This document shows positions 14,901-29,600 of a stretch of 64,000 bases of DNA, one piece after another. Position 1 is the stretch's first letter; each line of letters starts with the position of its first letter. The stretch lies in assembly GCA_001695595.3 (NCBI GenBank), contig MBPM02000061.1:1-64000 (forward strand). Direction: 5' to 3'. The stretch comes from Plasmopara viticola. Its lineage: Eukaryota > Oomycota > Peronosporomycetes > Peronosporales > Peronosporaceae. The position numbers and the translations under genes are program-made. The notes beneath the pieces are model-generated. The model saw only the letters and a list, made by a program, of their open reading frames with translations, ran no database searches and was not told where the DNA came from.

Positions 14901-16500
14901 GAAAAGACGTATCTTTGGCCGCACAACGTCTCAGCGCTCCAACAGAATGATTATACACTTTGTTGGGGCTCCATTGCATCTGTGCATGTTTAGAGCGAAA
15001 GAAAGGACGTATCTGTGATCGTACAACATCTCAGCGCTCCAACAGAATGATTAAACACTTCGTTGTGGCTCTATCGCATCTGTGCATGTCTAGAGCGAAA
15101 GAAAGGACGTATCTGTGGCCGTACAACGTCTCAGCGCTCCAACAGAATGATTAAACACTTCGTTGGGGCTCTATTGCATCTGTGCATATCTAGAGCGAAA
15201 GAAAGGACGTATCTGTGGCCGTACAACGTCTCAGCGCTCCAACAGAATAATTATACACTTCGTCGTGGCTCTATCGCATCTGTGCATTTCTAGAGCGATA
15301 AAAAAGACGTATCTGTGGATGTACAACGTCTCAGTGCTTCAACTGAATGCTTATACACTTCGTTGTGGCTCTATCGCATCTGTGCATGTCTAGAACGATA
15401 GAGAGGACGTATCTGTGGCCGTACAGCGTCTCAGCGCTCCAATAGAATGATTTAACACTTTGTTGGAGCTCTATTGCATCTGTGCATGTTAAACGCAAGA
15501 AAGGACTTATCTGTGGCCGTACAACGTCTCAGCGCACCATCAAAATAAATATAGACTTCGTTGTTGCTCTATCGCATCTGTGAATGTCTAGAGCGATAGA
15601 AAGGACGTATCTGTGGCCATACAACGTCTCAGCGCTCTAACAGAATGATTATACACTTCGATGTGGCTCTATCGCATCTGTGGATGTTTAGAGCGATAAA
15701 AAGGACGTATCTGTGGCCCTACAACGTCTATGCGCTCCAACTGAATAATCAAACACTTCGTTGTGGCTCTATCACATCTGTGCATGTCTAGAGCGATAGA
15801 GAAAACGTATCTATGGCCGTACAACGTCCCCGAGCTCCAACAGAATGATTATACACTTCGTTGGAGCTCTATCGCAAATGTGCATGTTTAGAGCGATAGA
15901 AAGGACGTATCTTTGGCCGTACAACATCTCAGCGCTCCAACAGAATGGTTATCCACTTCGTTGGGGCTCTATTGCATCTGTGCATGTCTAGAGCGATAAA
16001 AAGGACGTATCTGTGGCCGCACAACGTCTTAATGCTTCAACAGAAGTAGTATACACTTCGTTGTGGCTCTATTGCATCTGTGCATGTCTTAAGTGATCGA
16101 AAGGATGTATCTGTGGCCGCACAACGTCTCAGCCCTCCAACAGAATGATATACACTTCGATGTGGCTCTATAGCATCTGGGCATGTCTAGAGTGATCGGA
16201 AGGATGTATCTATGGCCGTACAACGTCTCAGTGCTCCAACAGAAGTATTATACAACTCGTTGTGGCTCTATCGCATATTTGCATGTCTAGAGCGATACAA
16301 AAGACGTATCTGTGGCCGTACAACGTTTCAATGCTCCAACCGAATGATTATACACTTCGTTGTGGCTCTATCGCATCTGTGCATGTCTAGAGCGATAGAA
16401 AGGACGTATCTGTGGCTGTACAACGTCTCAGCGATCCAACAGAATGATTATACACTTTGTCGTGCCTCTATTGCTTCTGTGCATGTCTAGAGCGATAGAA
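11960..16500. repeat. Three copies of a higher-order block of about 0.5-0.7 kb
   Basis: The block at about 11960-12635 recurs at about 13455-14130 (offset 1495) and again at about 15950-16500 (offset 3990 from the first). Shared markers are CTAAATGCTTCAACA (CTTAATGCTTC in the third copy), GTCTTAAGTGATCG, TAGCATCTGGGCATGTC, GAGTGATCGGAAGGATG and the shortened unit AATGATATACACTTCGATG. Offsets close to 15 and 40 monomers point to unequal exchange or replication-slippage copying of multi-unit blocks. Confidence 0.85.
12660..14995. repeat. Higher-order repeat pair offset by about 1795 bp
   Basis: The block at about 12660-13200 is repeated at about 14455-14995. Shared markers are CTCCATGGC/CCATGGCGTC, GAATGGACGTATCATTGGCC, CTTTTACACTTCGTTGGGGC and TGCACCAGCAAAATAAT or its TGATTATATAG variant. 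One copy has lost a G in CGTTGGGCTC (near 14666). This pair overlaps the 1495-bp offset block family, showing nested duplication events. Confidence 0.8.
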
Positions 16501-19500
16501 GGAACGTATCTGTGGCCGTACAACGTCTCAGCGCTCCAACAGAATGATTATACACTTCGTTGTGACTCTATCGCATCTGCGCATGTCTAGAGCGATAGAA
16601 AAGACGTATCTGTGGCCGTACAACGTCTCAGCGCTCCAACAGAATGATTAAACACTTCGTTGGGGCTCTTTTGCATCTGTGAATGTCTAGAGCGATAGAA
16701 AGAACGTATCTGTGGCCATACAACGTTTCAGCGCTCCAACAGAATGATTATACACTTCGTTGTGACTCTATCGCATCTGCGCATGTCTAGAGCGATAGAA
16801 AAGACGTATCTGTGGCGTACAACGTCTCAGCGCTCCAACAGAATGATTAAACACTTCGTTGGAGCTCTATTGCATCTGTGCATGTCTAGAGCGATAGAAA
16901 GGACGTATCTATGGCCGTACAACGTCTCAGCGCTCCAACAGAAGTATTATATACTTCGTTGGGGCTGTATTAAATCTACATATATCTAGAGAAATAGAAA
17001 GGACGTTTTCGTCGCCGTGAAGCGTTTCAACGCTCCAAAAGAATGATCATACACTTTGTTGTGGCTCTATTGCGTCTGTGCATGTCGAGACCGATAGAAA
17101 GGACGTATCTATGGCCGTACAACGTCTTTGCGCTCTAATCATTAAACACTCAGTTGTTGCTTTATTGCGTGTATGCATTTCTAGAGCGATAGAAAAGACG
17201 CATCTGTGGCCGTACAGCGTCTCAGCGCTCTAGCAGAATGATTATACATTTCGTTGCATCTCTAGTGCATCTGTGTAGGTCTAAAGCGATAGAAAGGACG
17301 TATCTTTGGCCGTACAACTTCTCAGCGCTCCAATAGAATGCTTATACACATCGTTGGGGCTCTATCGCATCTGTGCATGTGTAGAGCGATAGAAAGGACG
17401 TATCTGTGGCCGTACAACGTCTCAGCGCTCCAACAGAATGATTATACATTTCGTTGGGGTCTAGTGCATCCGTGCATGTCTAAAACGATAGAAAGGACGT
17501 ATCTGTGGCCGTACAACGTCTCAGCGCTCCAACAGAATGATTATACACTTCGTTGAGGCTCTATTGCTTCTGTGCATATCTACAGCGATAGAAAGGACGT
17601 ATCTATGGCCGTACAACGTCATAGCGCTCTAGTCATTAAACACTTAGTTGAAGCTCTATTGCGTGTATGCATTTCTAGAGCGATAGAAAAGACGCATCTA
17701 TGGCCGTACAACGTCTCAGCGCTCCAACATACTTAATTTACACTTTGTTGGGGCTTTATTACATCTTTAAATATCTAGAGCGATAGAAAGGACGTATCCG
17801 AGTCCGTACAACGTCTTAGCGCTCCAACAGAATAATTATACACTTCTTCGTGGCTCTATTGCTTCTGTGCATGTCTAGAGCGAAAAAAAGGACGTATCTG
17901 TGGACGTAAAACGTCTCAGCACTCCAACCGAATGATTGTACACTTCGTTGTGGCTCTATCGCATCTGTGCATGTCTAGAGCGATAGAAAAGACGTATTTT
18001 TGGCTGTACAACGTCTTAGCGCTCCAACAGAATAATTATACACTTCGTCGTGGCTCTATTGTTTCTGTGCATGTCTAGAGCGATAAAAAGGATGTATCTG
18101 TGGCCGTACAACGCCTCAGTGCTCCAACTGAATGCTTATACACTTCTTTGTGGCTTTATAGCATCAGTGCATGTCTAGAGTGGTCGAAAGGACGTATCTG
18201 TGGCCGTACAACGTCTCAGCCCTCCAATAAAATTATTATACACTTCGTTGGGGCTCTAGTGCATCTGTGCATGTCTAAAACGATAGAAAGAACGTAGCTG
18301 TGGCCGTACAACGTCTAAGCGCTCCAACAGAATGATTATACACTTCGATGAGGCTCCATTGCATCTGTGCTTATCTACAGCGATAGAAAGGACGTATCTA
18401 TGGCCGTACAACGTCTCAGCGCCCTAGTCATTAAACACTTAGTTGGAGCTCTATTGCGTGTATGCATTTCTAGAGCGATAGAAAAGACGCATCTGTGACC
18501 GTACAACGTCTCAGCGCTCCAACATACTTAATCTACACTTTGTTGGGGCTCTATTACATCTTTAAATATCTAGAGCGATAGAAAGGACGTATCCGTGGCC
18601 GTACAACGTCTTAGCGCTCCAACAGAATAATTATACACTTCGTCGTGGCTCTATTGCTTCTGTGCATCTCTAGAGCGATAAAAAGGACGTATCTGTGGAT
18701 GTAAAACGTCTCAGCGCTCCGACCGAATGATTATACACTTCGTTGTTGCTCTATCGCATCTGTGCATGTCTAGAGCGATAGAAAGGACGTATTTTTGGCT
18801 GTACAACGTCTTAGCGCTCCAATAGAATAATTATCTACTTCGTCGTGGCTCTATTGCTTCTGTGCATGTCTAGAGCGATAAAAAGGATGTATCTGTGGCC
18901 GTACAACGCCTCAGTGCTCCAACTGAATGCTTATACACTTCTTTGTGGCTCTATTGCATCTGTGCATGTCTAGAGTTGTCGAAAGGACGTATTCGTGGCC
19001 GTACAACGTCTCAGCCCTCCAATAAAATGATTATACACTTCGTTGGGGCTCTATTGCATCTTTGCATGTCTGGAGCGATAGAAAGGACTTATCAGTGGCC
19101 GTTCCTCGTCTCAGCTCTCCAACAGAATGGTTATACACTTCGATGTGGCTCTATTCCATTTGTGCATGTCTAGAGCAATAGAAAGGACGTATCTGTGGCC
19201 GTAGAACGTCTTAGCCCTCCAATAGAATGATTATACTTTCGTTGGTGCTCTAGTGCATCTGTTCAGGTCTACAGCGATAGAAAGAACGTATCTTTGGCCG
19301 CACAACGTCTCAGCGCTCCAACAGAATAATTATACACTTCGTTGGGGCTCCATTGCATCTGTGCATGCCTATATCGATCTAAAAGACGTATTTTTGGCCG
19401 CACAACGTCTCAGCGCTCCAACAGAATGATTATACACTTCGTTGGGGCTCCATTGCATCTGTGCATGCCTTGAGCGATAGAAAGAACGTATCTGTGGCCG

Positions 19501-20140
19501 TACAACGTCTCAGCGATCCAACAGAATGATTATACACTTCGTTGGAGCTTTATTTCATCTGTGCATGTCTAGAGCGATAGAAACGACGTATCTTTGGCCG
19601 TACAACGTCTTAGCGCTCCAACAGAATGATTATAAACTTCGTTTGGGCTCTATTTCATTTGTGCATGTCTAGAGCGATAGAAAGGACGTATCTGTGGCCG
19701 CACAACGTCTCAGCCCTAAATAGAATCATTATACACTTTGTTGTGGCTCTATTGCTTGTGTGCATGTCTAAAGCGATAGAAAGGACGTATCTGTGGCCGA
19801 AAAACGTCTCAGCGCTCCAACAGAATGATTATACACTTCGTTGGGGCTCTATTGCATCTGTGCATGTCTACAGCGAAAGAAAGGTCGTATCTGTGGCCGC
19901 ACAACGTCTAAATGCTCCAACAGAGCTATTATACACTTCGTTGGGGCTCCATTTCATCTGTGCATGCCTAGGTCGATTAAAAGGACCTAATTTTGGCCGT
20001 ACAAAGTCTCACTGCTCCAATAGAATGATTATACACTTCGTTGGGGCTCCATTGCATCTCTGCATGTCTAACGATCGAAAGGACGTATCTGTGGCCGCAC
20101 AACGTCTCAGCCCTCCAACAGAATAATTATACACTTTGTT

Positions 20141-23100
20141 GTGGCTCTATTGCATGTATGCATGCCTAGAGCGATGAAAAAGACGTTTCTTTCGCCGCTC
20201 AACGTGTCAGCGCTCCAACAGACTGATTATACACTTCGTTGGGGCTCCATTGCATCCGTGCATGCCTCGAGCGATCAGAAGGACGTATCTTTGGACGTAC
20301 AACGTCTCACCGTTCCAACAGAATGATTTTACACTTCGTTGGGGCTCCATTGCATCTGTTCATGCCTAGAGCGATAACAAGGGCGTATCTTTGGACGTAC
20401 AACGTCTTAGCGCTCCAACAGAAGGCTGATACACTTAACTCTGGCTCTATTGCATGTATGCATGTCTAAAGCGATAGAAAGGACGTATCTGTGGCCGCAC
20501 AACGTCTCAGCGCTCCAACAGAAGGATGATACACTTTATTCTGGCTCTATTGCATGTATGCATGTCTAGAGCGATGGAAAGCCGTATCTTTGGCTGCACA
20601 ACGTCTCCGCGCTCCAACAGAATGATTATATACTTCGTTGGGGCTCCGTTGCATCTGTGCATGCCTAGAGCGATAGAGAGGACGTATCTTTGGACGTACA
20701 ACGTCTTAGCGCTCCAACAGAAGGCTGATACACTTAATTCTGGCTTTATTGCATGTATGCATGTCTAAAGCGATAGACTGGACGTATCTGTGGCCGCACA
20801 ACGTCTCAGCGCTCCAACAGAATGATTATACACTTCGTTGGGGCTCTATTGCATCTTTGTGTTTCTAGAGCGAAAGAAAGGACCTATCAGTGGCCGCACA
20901 ACGTCTTAATGCTCCAACAGAAGGATTAAAAACTTCGCTGGGGCTCCATTACATCTGTGCATGCCTAGAGCGATAAAAAGGACGTATCTTTGGACGTACA
21001 ACGTCTCACCGCTCCAATAGAATGATTATACACTTCGTTAGGGCTCCATTGCATCTCTGAATGTCTAGAGCGATATAAAGGACGTAGCTGTGGCTGCACA
21101 ACGTCTCAGCGCTCCAACAGAATGATTATACACTTCGTTGGGGCTCCATTGCATCTATACATTTCTAGAGCGATGGAAAGGACGTTTCTGTGGCCGCACA
21201 ACGTCTCAGCGCTATAACAGAATGATTATACACTTCATTGGGGCTCTTTTGCATCTGTGCATGTCTAGAGCGATAGAAAGGACGTATCTTTGGCCGCTTA
21301 ACGTCTCAACACTCAAACAGAATTATCATACACTTCGTTGTGGCTCGATTGTATCTGTGCATGTCTAAAATGATAGAAAGGACGTATCTGTGTCCGAAGA
21401 ACGTCTCAGCGCTCCAACAGAATGATTATACACTTCGTTGGGGCTCATTTGCATCTGTACATTTCTAGAGCGATAGAAGGGACGTTTCTGTGGCCGCACA
21501 ACGTCTCAGCGCTATAACAGATTGTTTATACACTTCGTTTGGGCTCCATTGCATCTGTGCATGCCTAGAGCGATAAAAAGGTTGTATCTTTGGACGTACA
21601 ACGTTTTAGCGCACCAACAGAAGGCTGATACACTCTATTCTGGCTCTATTTCATGTATGCATGTCTCAAGCGATAAAAAGGACGTACCTTTGGCCGTACA
21701 ACGTCTTAGCGCTCCAACAGAAGGATTATACACTTCGTAGGGGCTTTATTGCATCTTTGCATGCCTAGAGCGATAAAAAGGACGTATCTGTGGCCGTACA
21801 ACGTCTTAGCGCTCCAACAGAAGGCTGATACACTTTATTCTGGCTCTATTGCATGGGCCGACCAACGTTTCAGCCCTCAACAGACTGATTATAAACTTTG
21901 TTGTGGCTCTATCGCTTGTGTGCATGTCTAGAGCGATAACAAGGACGTATCTTTTGCCGCACAACGTCTCAGCGCTCCAACAGAATGATAATACACTTCG
22001 TTGGGGCTCCATTGCATCTGTGCATGCCTACAGCGATCAAAAAGACGTATTTCTGGCCGCAAAAAGTCTCAGCGCTCCAACAGAATGATTATACACTTCG
22101 TTGGGGCTGCATTACATCGGTGCATGCCTAGAGCGATCAAAAGGACGTATCTTTGGCCGCACAACGTCTGAGCGCTCCAACAGAAGGATGATACACTTCG
22201 TTGAGGCTCTATTGCATCTGTGCATGTCTAGAGCATAGAAAGGACGTATCTTTGGCTGCATAATGTCTCAGCGCTCCAACAGAATGTTTATGCACTTCGT
22301 TGGGGCTTTATCGCATCTGTGCATGTCTAAAACGATAGAAAGGACGTATCTGTGGCCACACAACGTCTTAGCGCTCCAACAGAATGATTATACACTTTAT
22401 TATGGCTCTATTGCATGTATGCATGTTTAGAGCGATAGAAAGGACGTATCTTTGGACGTACAACGTCTTAGCGCTCCAACAGAAGGCTGATACACTTAAT
22501 TCTGGCTCTATTGCATGTATGCATGTCTAAAGCGATAGAAAGGACGTATCTGTGGCCGCACAACGTCTCAGCGCTCCAACAGAAGGATGATACACTTTAT
22601 TCTGGCTCTATTGCATGTATGCATGTCTAGAGCGATAAAAAAGACGTTTCTTTCGCCGCTCAACGTCTCAGCGCTCCAACAGACTGATTATACACTTCGT
22701 TGGGCTCCATTGCATCCGTGCATGCCGTGAGTGATCAGAAGGACGTGTCTTTGGACGTACAACGTCCCACCGTTCCAACAGAATGACTATACACTTCGTT
22801 GGGGCTCCATTGCATCTGTGCATGCCTAGAGCGATAACAAGGACGTATCTTTGGACGTACAACGTCTTATCGCTCCAACAGAAGGCTGATACACTTAATT
22901 CTGGCTCTATTGCATGTATGCATGTCTAAAGCGATAGAAAGGACGTATCTGTGGCCGCACAACGTCTCAGCGCTCCAACAGAAGGATGATACACTTTATT
23001 CTGGCTCTATTGCATGTATGCATGTCTAGAGCGATGTAAAGCCGTATCTTTGGCTGCACAACGTCTCCGCGCTCCAACAGAATGATTATACACTTCGTTG

Positions 23101-23290
23101 GGGTTCCATTGCATCTGTGCATGCCTAGAGCGATAGAAAGGACGTATCTTTGGACGTACAACGTCTTAGCGCTCCAACAGAAGGCTGATACACTTAATTC
23201 TGACTCTATTGCATGTATGCATGTCTAAAGCGAAAGAATGGACGTATCTGTGGCCGCACAAAATCTCAGCGCTCCAACAGAATGATTATA
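20141..23290. repeat. Higher-order repeat pair offset by about 2.46 kb
   Basis: The segment at about 20141-20830 recurs at about 22605-23290. Shared markers are GACGTTTCTTTCGCCGCTCA, CAACAGACTGATTATACAC, GGAAAGCCGTATC/GTAAAGCCGTATC (a shortened unit) and TGGACGTACAACGTCTTA. Differences are scattered substitutions plus one missing G in CGTTGGGCTCC near 22703. Confidence 0.8.
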
Positions 23291-25190
23291 CACTTCGTTG
23301 GGGCTCTATTGCATCTTTGCGTGTCTAGAGTGAAAGAAAGGACGTATCAGTGGCCGCACAACGTCTTAATGCTCCAACAGAAGAATTAAAAAAGGACGTA
23401 TCTTTGGACGTACAACGTCTCACCGCTCCAATAGAATGATTATACAATTCGTTGGGGCTCTATTGCATCTGTTCATGTCTAGAGCGAAAGAAAGGGCGTA
23501 TCTGTGGCCGCACAACGTCTAAATGCTCCAGCAAAAGGATTTTACACTTCGTTGGGGCTCTATTGAATCTGTGCATGTCTAGAGCGATAAAAAGGACGTA
23601 TCTTTGGCTGCACAACATCTCCGCGCTCCAACAGAATGATTATACACTTCGTTGGGGCTCCAGTGCATCTGTGCATGCCTAGAGCGATCAAAAAGACGTA
23701 TCTTTGGACGTACAACGTCTCAGCATTCCAACAGATTGTTTATACACTTCGTTGGGGCTCTATTGCATCTGTGCATGCCTAGAGCGATAAAAAGGACGCA
23801 TCTTTCGCCGCACAACGTCTCAGCGCTCCAACAGAATGATTATACACTTCGTTGGGGCTCCATTGCATCTGTGTATGCCTAGAGCGATCAAAAGGACGTA
23901 TCTTTGGACATACAACGTCTCAGCATTCCAACAGATTGTTTATACACTTTTGTTGGGGCTCTATTGCATCTGTGCATGACTAGAGCGATAAAAAGGACGC
24001 ATCTTTGGACGTACCACGTCTCAGCCCCTTCAGCAGAAAGATTATTCACTTTGTTCAGGCTCTATTGCATGTATGCATGTCTAAGGCGAAAGAAAAGGAC
24101 GCATCTTTGGCCGCACAACGTCTCAGCGCTTCAACAGAATGATTATACAATTTGTTGTGGCTCTATTGCTTGTGTGCATGTCTAGAGCGATTGAAAGACG
24201 TATCTGTGGCCGCCCAACGCCGCAGCGCTCCAAGAGAATGATTATACACTTCGTTGGGGCTCCATTGCATCTGTGCATGCCTAGAGCGATAAGAGGACGT
24301 ACCTTTGGCCGTACAACGTCTTAGCGCTCCAACAGAAGGATCATACACTTCGTTGGGGCTCCATTGCATCTTTGCATGCCTAGAGCGATAAAAAGGACGT
24401 ACCTTTGGCCGTACAACGTTTTAGCGCTCCAACAGAAGGCTGATACACTTTATTCTGGCTCTTTTGCATATATGCATGTCTAAAGCGAAAGAAAGGACGC
24501 ATCTTTGGCCGACCAACGTTTCAGCCCTCAACAGAATGATTATACACTTTGTTGTGGCTCTATTGCTTGTGTGCATGTCTAGAGCGATTGAAAGGACGTA
24601 TCTGCCGCACAACGTCTCAGCGCTCCGAAAGAATGATTATACACTTTGTTGGGGCTCCATTGCATCTGTGCATGCCTCGAGCGATCAAAAAGACGTATTT
24701 TCGGCCGCACAACGTCTCAGCGCTCCAACAGAATATTTATACACTTCCTTGGGGCTCCACTGCATATGTGCATGCCTAGAGCGATAGAAAGGACGTATCT
24801 GTGGCCGCACAACGTCTTAGCGCTCCAATAGAAGGCTGATACACTTTATTCTGGCTCTATTGCATGTATGCATGTTTAAAGCGAAGGAAAGGACGTACTT
24901 TTGGCCGTACAACGTCTCAGCCCTCAACAGAATGATTATACACTTTGTTCAGGCTCCATTGCATGTATGCATGTCTAAAGCGATAGAATGGACGTATCTG
25001 TGGCCGCACAACGTCTCAGTGCTCCAACAGAATGTTTATACACTTCGTTGAGGGTTCATTGCATCTGTGCATGCCTAGAGCGAAAAAAAGGACGTATCTT
25101 TGGCTGCACAACGCCTCAGCGCTCCAACAGAATGATTATACACTTCGTTGGGGCTCCATTGCATCTGTGCATGCCTAGAGCGATGAAAAG

Positions 25191-26622
25191 GACGTATCTT
25201 TGGACGTGCAACGTCTTAGCGCTCCAAGAGAAGGATGATACACTTTGTTCTGGCTCTATTGCATGTATGCATGTCGAAAGCCAAAGAAAAGACGTATCTT
25301 TTGCCGTACAATGTCTAAGTTCTCCAACAGAATGATTATACACTTTGTTGTGGCTCTATTGCATCTGTGCACGTCTAGAGCGATAGAAAAAACGTATCTG
25401 TGGCCGTACAACGTCTTAATGCTCCAGCAGAATGACTATACACTTCGTTCTGTCTCATTTGCATGTATACATATCTAGAGCGAAAGAAAGGACGTATCTG
25501 TGGCCACACAACGTCTCAGCGCTACAACAGAATGATTTTACACATCTTTGGGGCTCTATTGCGTCTGTGCATGTCTAGAGCGATAGAAAGGACGTATCTG
25601 TGGCCGCAAAACGTCTTGATGCTCCAGCAGAATGATTGTACACTTTCTTCTGACTATATTACATGTATGCATGTCTAGAGCGATAGAATGGACGTATCTG
25701 TGGCCGCACAACGTCTCAGTGCTCCAACAGAATGTTTATACACTTCGTTGAGGGTTCATTGCATCTGTGCATGTCTAGAGCGATAGAAAGGACGTATCTG
25801 TGGCCGCACAACGTCTCAGCGCTCCAACAGAATGTTTATACACTTCGTTGAGGGTTCATTGCATCTGTGCATGCCTAGAGCGATAAAAAGGACGTATCTG
25901 TGGCCGCACAACGTCTCAGCGCTCCAACAGAATGTTCATACACTTCGTTGAGGGTCCATTGCATCTTTGCAATCCTAGAGCGATAAAAAAGACGTATCTT
26001 TGGACGTGCAACGTCTTAGCGCTCCAAGAGAAGGATGATACACTTTGTTCTGGCTCTATTGCATGTATGCATGTCGAAAGCCAAAGAAAAGACGTATCTT
26101 TTGCCGTACAATGTCTAAGTTCTCCAACAGAATGATTATACACTTTGTTGTGGCTCTATTGCATCTGTGCACGTCTAGAGCGATAGAAAAAACGTATCTG
26201 TGGCCGTACAACGTCTTAATGCTCCAGCAGAATGACTATACACTTCGTTCTGTCTCATTTGCATGTATACATGTCTAGAGCGAAAGAAAGGACGTATCTG
26301 TGGCCACACAACGTCTCAGCGCTACAACAGAATGATTTTACACATCTTTGGGGCTCTATTGCGTCTGTGCATGTCTAGAGCGATAGAAAGGACGTATCTG
26401 TGGCCGCACAACGTCTTGATGCTCCAGCAGAATGATTGTACACTTTCTTCTGACTATATTACATGTATGCATGTCTAGAGCGATAGAATGGACGTATCTG
26501 TGGCCGCACAACGTCTCAGTGCTCCAACAGAATGTTTATACACTTCGTTGAGGGTTCATTGCATCTGTGCATGTCTAGAGCGATAGAAAGGACGTATCTG
26601 TGGCCGCACAACGTCTCAGCGC
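25191..26622. repeat. Recent 800-bp-period duplication (632 bp, two mismatches)
   Basis: Positions 25191-25822 match 25991-26622 at an exact offset of 800 bp. I see two mismatches in 632 bp: ATATCTAGAG against ATGTCTAGAG (near 25472/26272) and GCCGCAAAACG against GCCGCACAACG (near 25608/26408). Identity breaks at the CTCCAACAG/CTTCAAAAG difference at 25823. This is a recent eight-monomer duplication. Confidence 0.92.
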
Positions 26623-29600
26623 TTCAAAAGAATGAAATCACACTTCGTTGGGGCTCCATTGCATCTGCGCATGTCAAGACCGATAAAAAGGACGTATCTG
26701 TGGCCGCACAACGTCTCAGCGCTCCAACAGAATGTTCATACACTTTGTTGAGGGTCCATTTCATCTTTGCAATCCTAGAGCGATAAAAACGACGTATCTT
26801 CGGAAGTAAAACATCTTAGCGCTCCAACAGAAGGCTGATACACTTTATTCTGGCTCTATTGCATGTACGCATGTCTAGAGCGATAGAAAGGACGTATACG
26901 TGGCCGCACAACATCTCAGCGCTCCATCAGAATAATTATACACTTCGTTGGGGCTCCATTGCATCTGTGCATGCCTAGAGCGATAATAAGAACGTATTTT
27001 TGGGCGTATAACGTCTTAGCGCTCCAACAGAAGGATGATACACTTTGTTCTGGCTCTATTGCATGTATCCATGTCTAAAGCGAAAGAAAGGACGTATCTT
27101 TTGCCGTAAAATGTCTCAGCCCTCTAACAGAATGTTTATACACTTCGTTGGGGCTCCATTGCATCTGCGCATGCCTAGAGCCATAAAAAGGACGTATCTT
27201 TGGCTGCACAACGCCTCAGCGCTCCAACAGAATGTTTATGCACTTCGTTGAGGCTCCATTGCATCTGGGCATGCCTAGAGCGATAAAAAAGACGTATCTT
27301 TGGACGTACAACGTCTTAGCGCTCCAACAAAAGGATGATACACTTTGTTCTGGCTCTATTGCATGTATGCATGTTGAAAGCCAAAGAAAGGACGTATCTT
27401 TTGCCGTACAATGTCTAAGCCCTCCAACAGAATGATTATACACTTTGTTGTGGCTCTTTTGCTTGTGTGCATGTCTAGAGCGATAGAAAAAACGTACCTG
27501 TGGCCGTACAACGTCTTAATGCTCCAGCAAGATGATTCTACACTGCGTTGGGGCTCTATTGCATCTGTGCATGTCTAGAGCGATAGAAAGGACGTATCTG
27601 TGGCCGCACAACGTCTCAGCGCTTCAAAAGAATGAAATCACACTTCGTTGGGGCTCCATTGCATCTGCGCATGTCTTGACCGATAAAAAGGACGTATCTG
27701 TGGCCGCACAACGTCTCAGCGCTCCAACAGAATGTTTATACACTTCGTTGAGGGTCCATTGCATGTGTGCATGCCTAGAGCGATAAAAAAGACGTATCTT
27801 TGGTTATAAAACGTCTTAGCGCTCCAACAGTAGGCTAATACACTTTATTCTCGCTCTATTGCATGTATGCATGTCTAGAGCGATAGAAAGGACGTATACG
27901 TGGCCGCACAACGTCTTAGCGCTCCATCAGAATGATTTTACGCATCGTTGGGGCTCCATTGCATCTGTGCATGCCTAGAGAAAAAGCAGGGACGTATCTG
28001 TGGCCGCACAACGTCTTAATGCTCCAGCAGAATGATTATACACTTTGTTCTGTCTCTATTGCATGTATGCATGTCTAGAGCAAAAGCAGGGACGTATCTG
28101 TGGCCGCACAACGTCTTAATGCTCCAGCAGAATGATTATACACTTTGTTCTGTCTCTATTGCATGTATGCATATCTAGAGCGATAGAAAGGACGTATCTG
28201 TGGCCACACAACGTCTCAGCGCTCCAACAGAATGATTATACACTTCGTTGGGGCTCCATTGCATCTGTGCATGTCTAGAGCAATAGAAAGGACGTATCTG
28301 TGGCCAAACAACGTCTCAGCGCTTCAACAGAATGATTATACACTTCGTTGGGGCTCTAATGCATCTGTGCATGTCTAGAGCGATGGAAAGACGTTTCTGT
28401 GGCCGTACAATGTCTTAATGCTCCAGCAGAATGATTTTACACTTTGTTCTGTCTCAATTGCATGGATGCATTTTTAGAGCGATAGAAAAGACGTATCTGT
28501 GGCCACACAACGTCTCAGCGCTCCAACAGAATGTTCATACACTTCGTTGAGGGTCCATTGCATCTTTGCAATCCTAGAGCGATAAAAAAGACGTATCTTT
28601 GGACGTGCAACGTCTTAGCGCTCCAAGAGAAGGATGATACACTTTATTCTGTCTCTATTGCATGTATGCATGTCTAGAGCAAAAGCAGGGACGTATCTGT
28701 GGCCGCACAACGTCTTATTGCTCCAGCAGAATGATTATACACTTTGTTCTGTCTCTATTGCATCTGTGCATGCCTAGAGCGATAGAAAGGACGTATCTGT
28801 GGCCACACAACGTCTCAGCGCTCCAACAGAATGATTATACACTTCGTTGGGGTTCCATTGCATCTGTGCATGTCTAGAGCAATAGAAAGGACGTATCTGT
28901 GGCCGCACAACGTCTCAGCGCTTCAACAGAATGATTATACACTTCGTTGGGGCTCTAATGCATCTGTGCATGTCTAGAGCGATGGAAAGACGTATCTGTG
29001 GCCGTACAATGTCTCAGAGCTCCAGCAGATTAATTATACACTTTGGTGGTGCTCTATTGCATCTGTGCATGTCTAGAGCAATAGAAAGGACGTATCTCTG
29101 GTCGCACAACGTGTCAATGCCCCAACAGAATGATTATTCACTTTGTTCTGTTTCTATTGCATCTGTGCATGTCTAGAGCGAAGGAAAGGACGTATCTGTG
29201 GCCGCACAACGTCTCAGCGCTTCAAAAGAATGAAATCAAACTTCGTTGGGGCTCCATTGCATCTGCGCATGTCTAGACCGATAAAAGGGACGTATCTGTG
29301 GCCGCACAACGTCTCAGCGCTCCAACAGAATGTTTATACACTCGTTGGGGCTCCATTGCATCTGTGCATGCCTAGAGCGATAATAAGGACGTATCTTTGG
29401 GCGTATAACGTCTTAGCGCTCCAATAGAAGGATGATACACTTTGTTCTGGCTCTATTGCATGTATCCATGTCTAAAGCGAAAGAAAGGACGTATCTTTTG
29501 CCGTAAAATGTCTCAGCCCTCCAACAGAATGTTTATACACGTCGTTGGGGCTCCATTGCATCTGCGCATGCCTAGAGCGATAAAAAGGACGTATCTTTGG

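Larger units (their letters stand above)
11930..20130. repeat. Satellite zone II: mixed monomer variants with nested duplications
   Basis: Units differ more from each other than in zone I. Forms such as GTCTTAAGTGATCGAAAGG, GTGGCCGCACAACG, GTCATTAAACACT (a truncated unit near 17140, 17630 and 18425) and ATCTTTAAATATCTAGAGCG recur at long spacing. Large blocks are repeated within the zone and are listed separately. Limits are approximate because neighbouring zones intermix. Confidence 0.7.
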
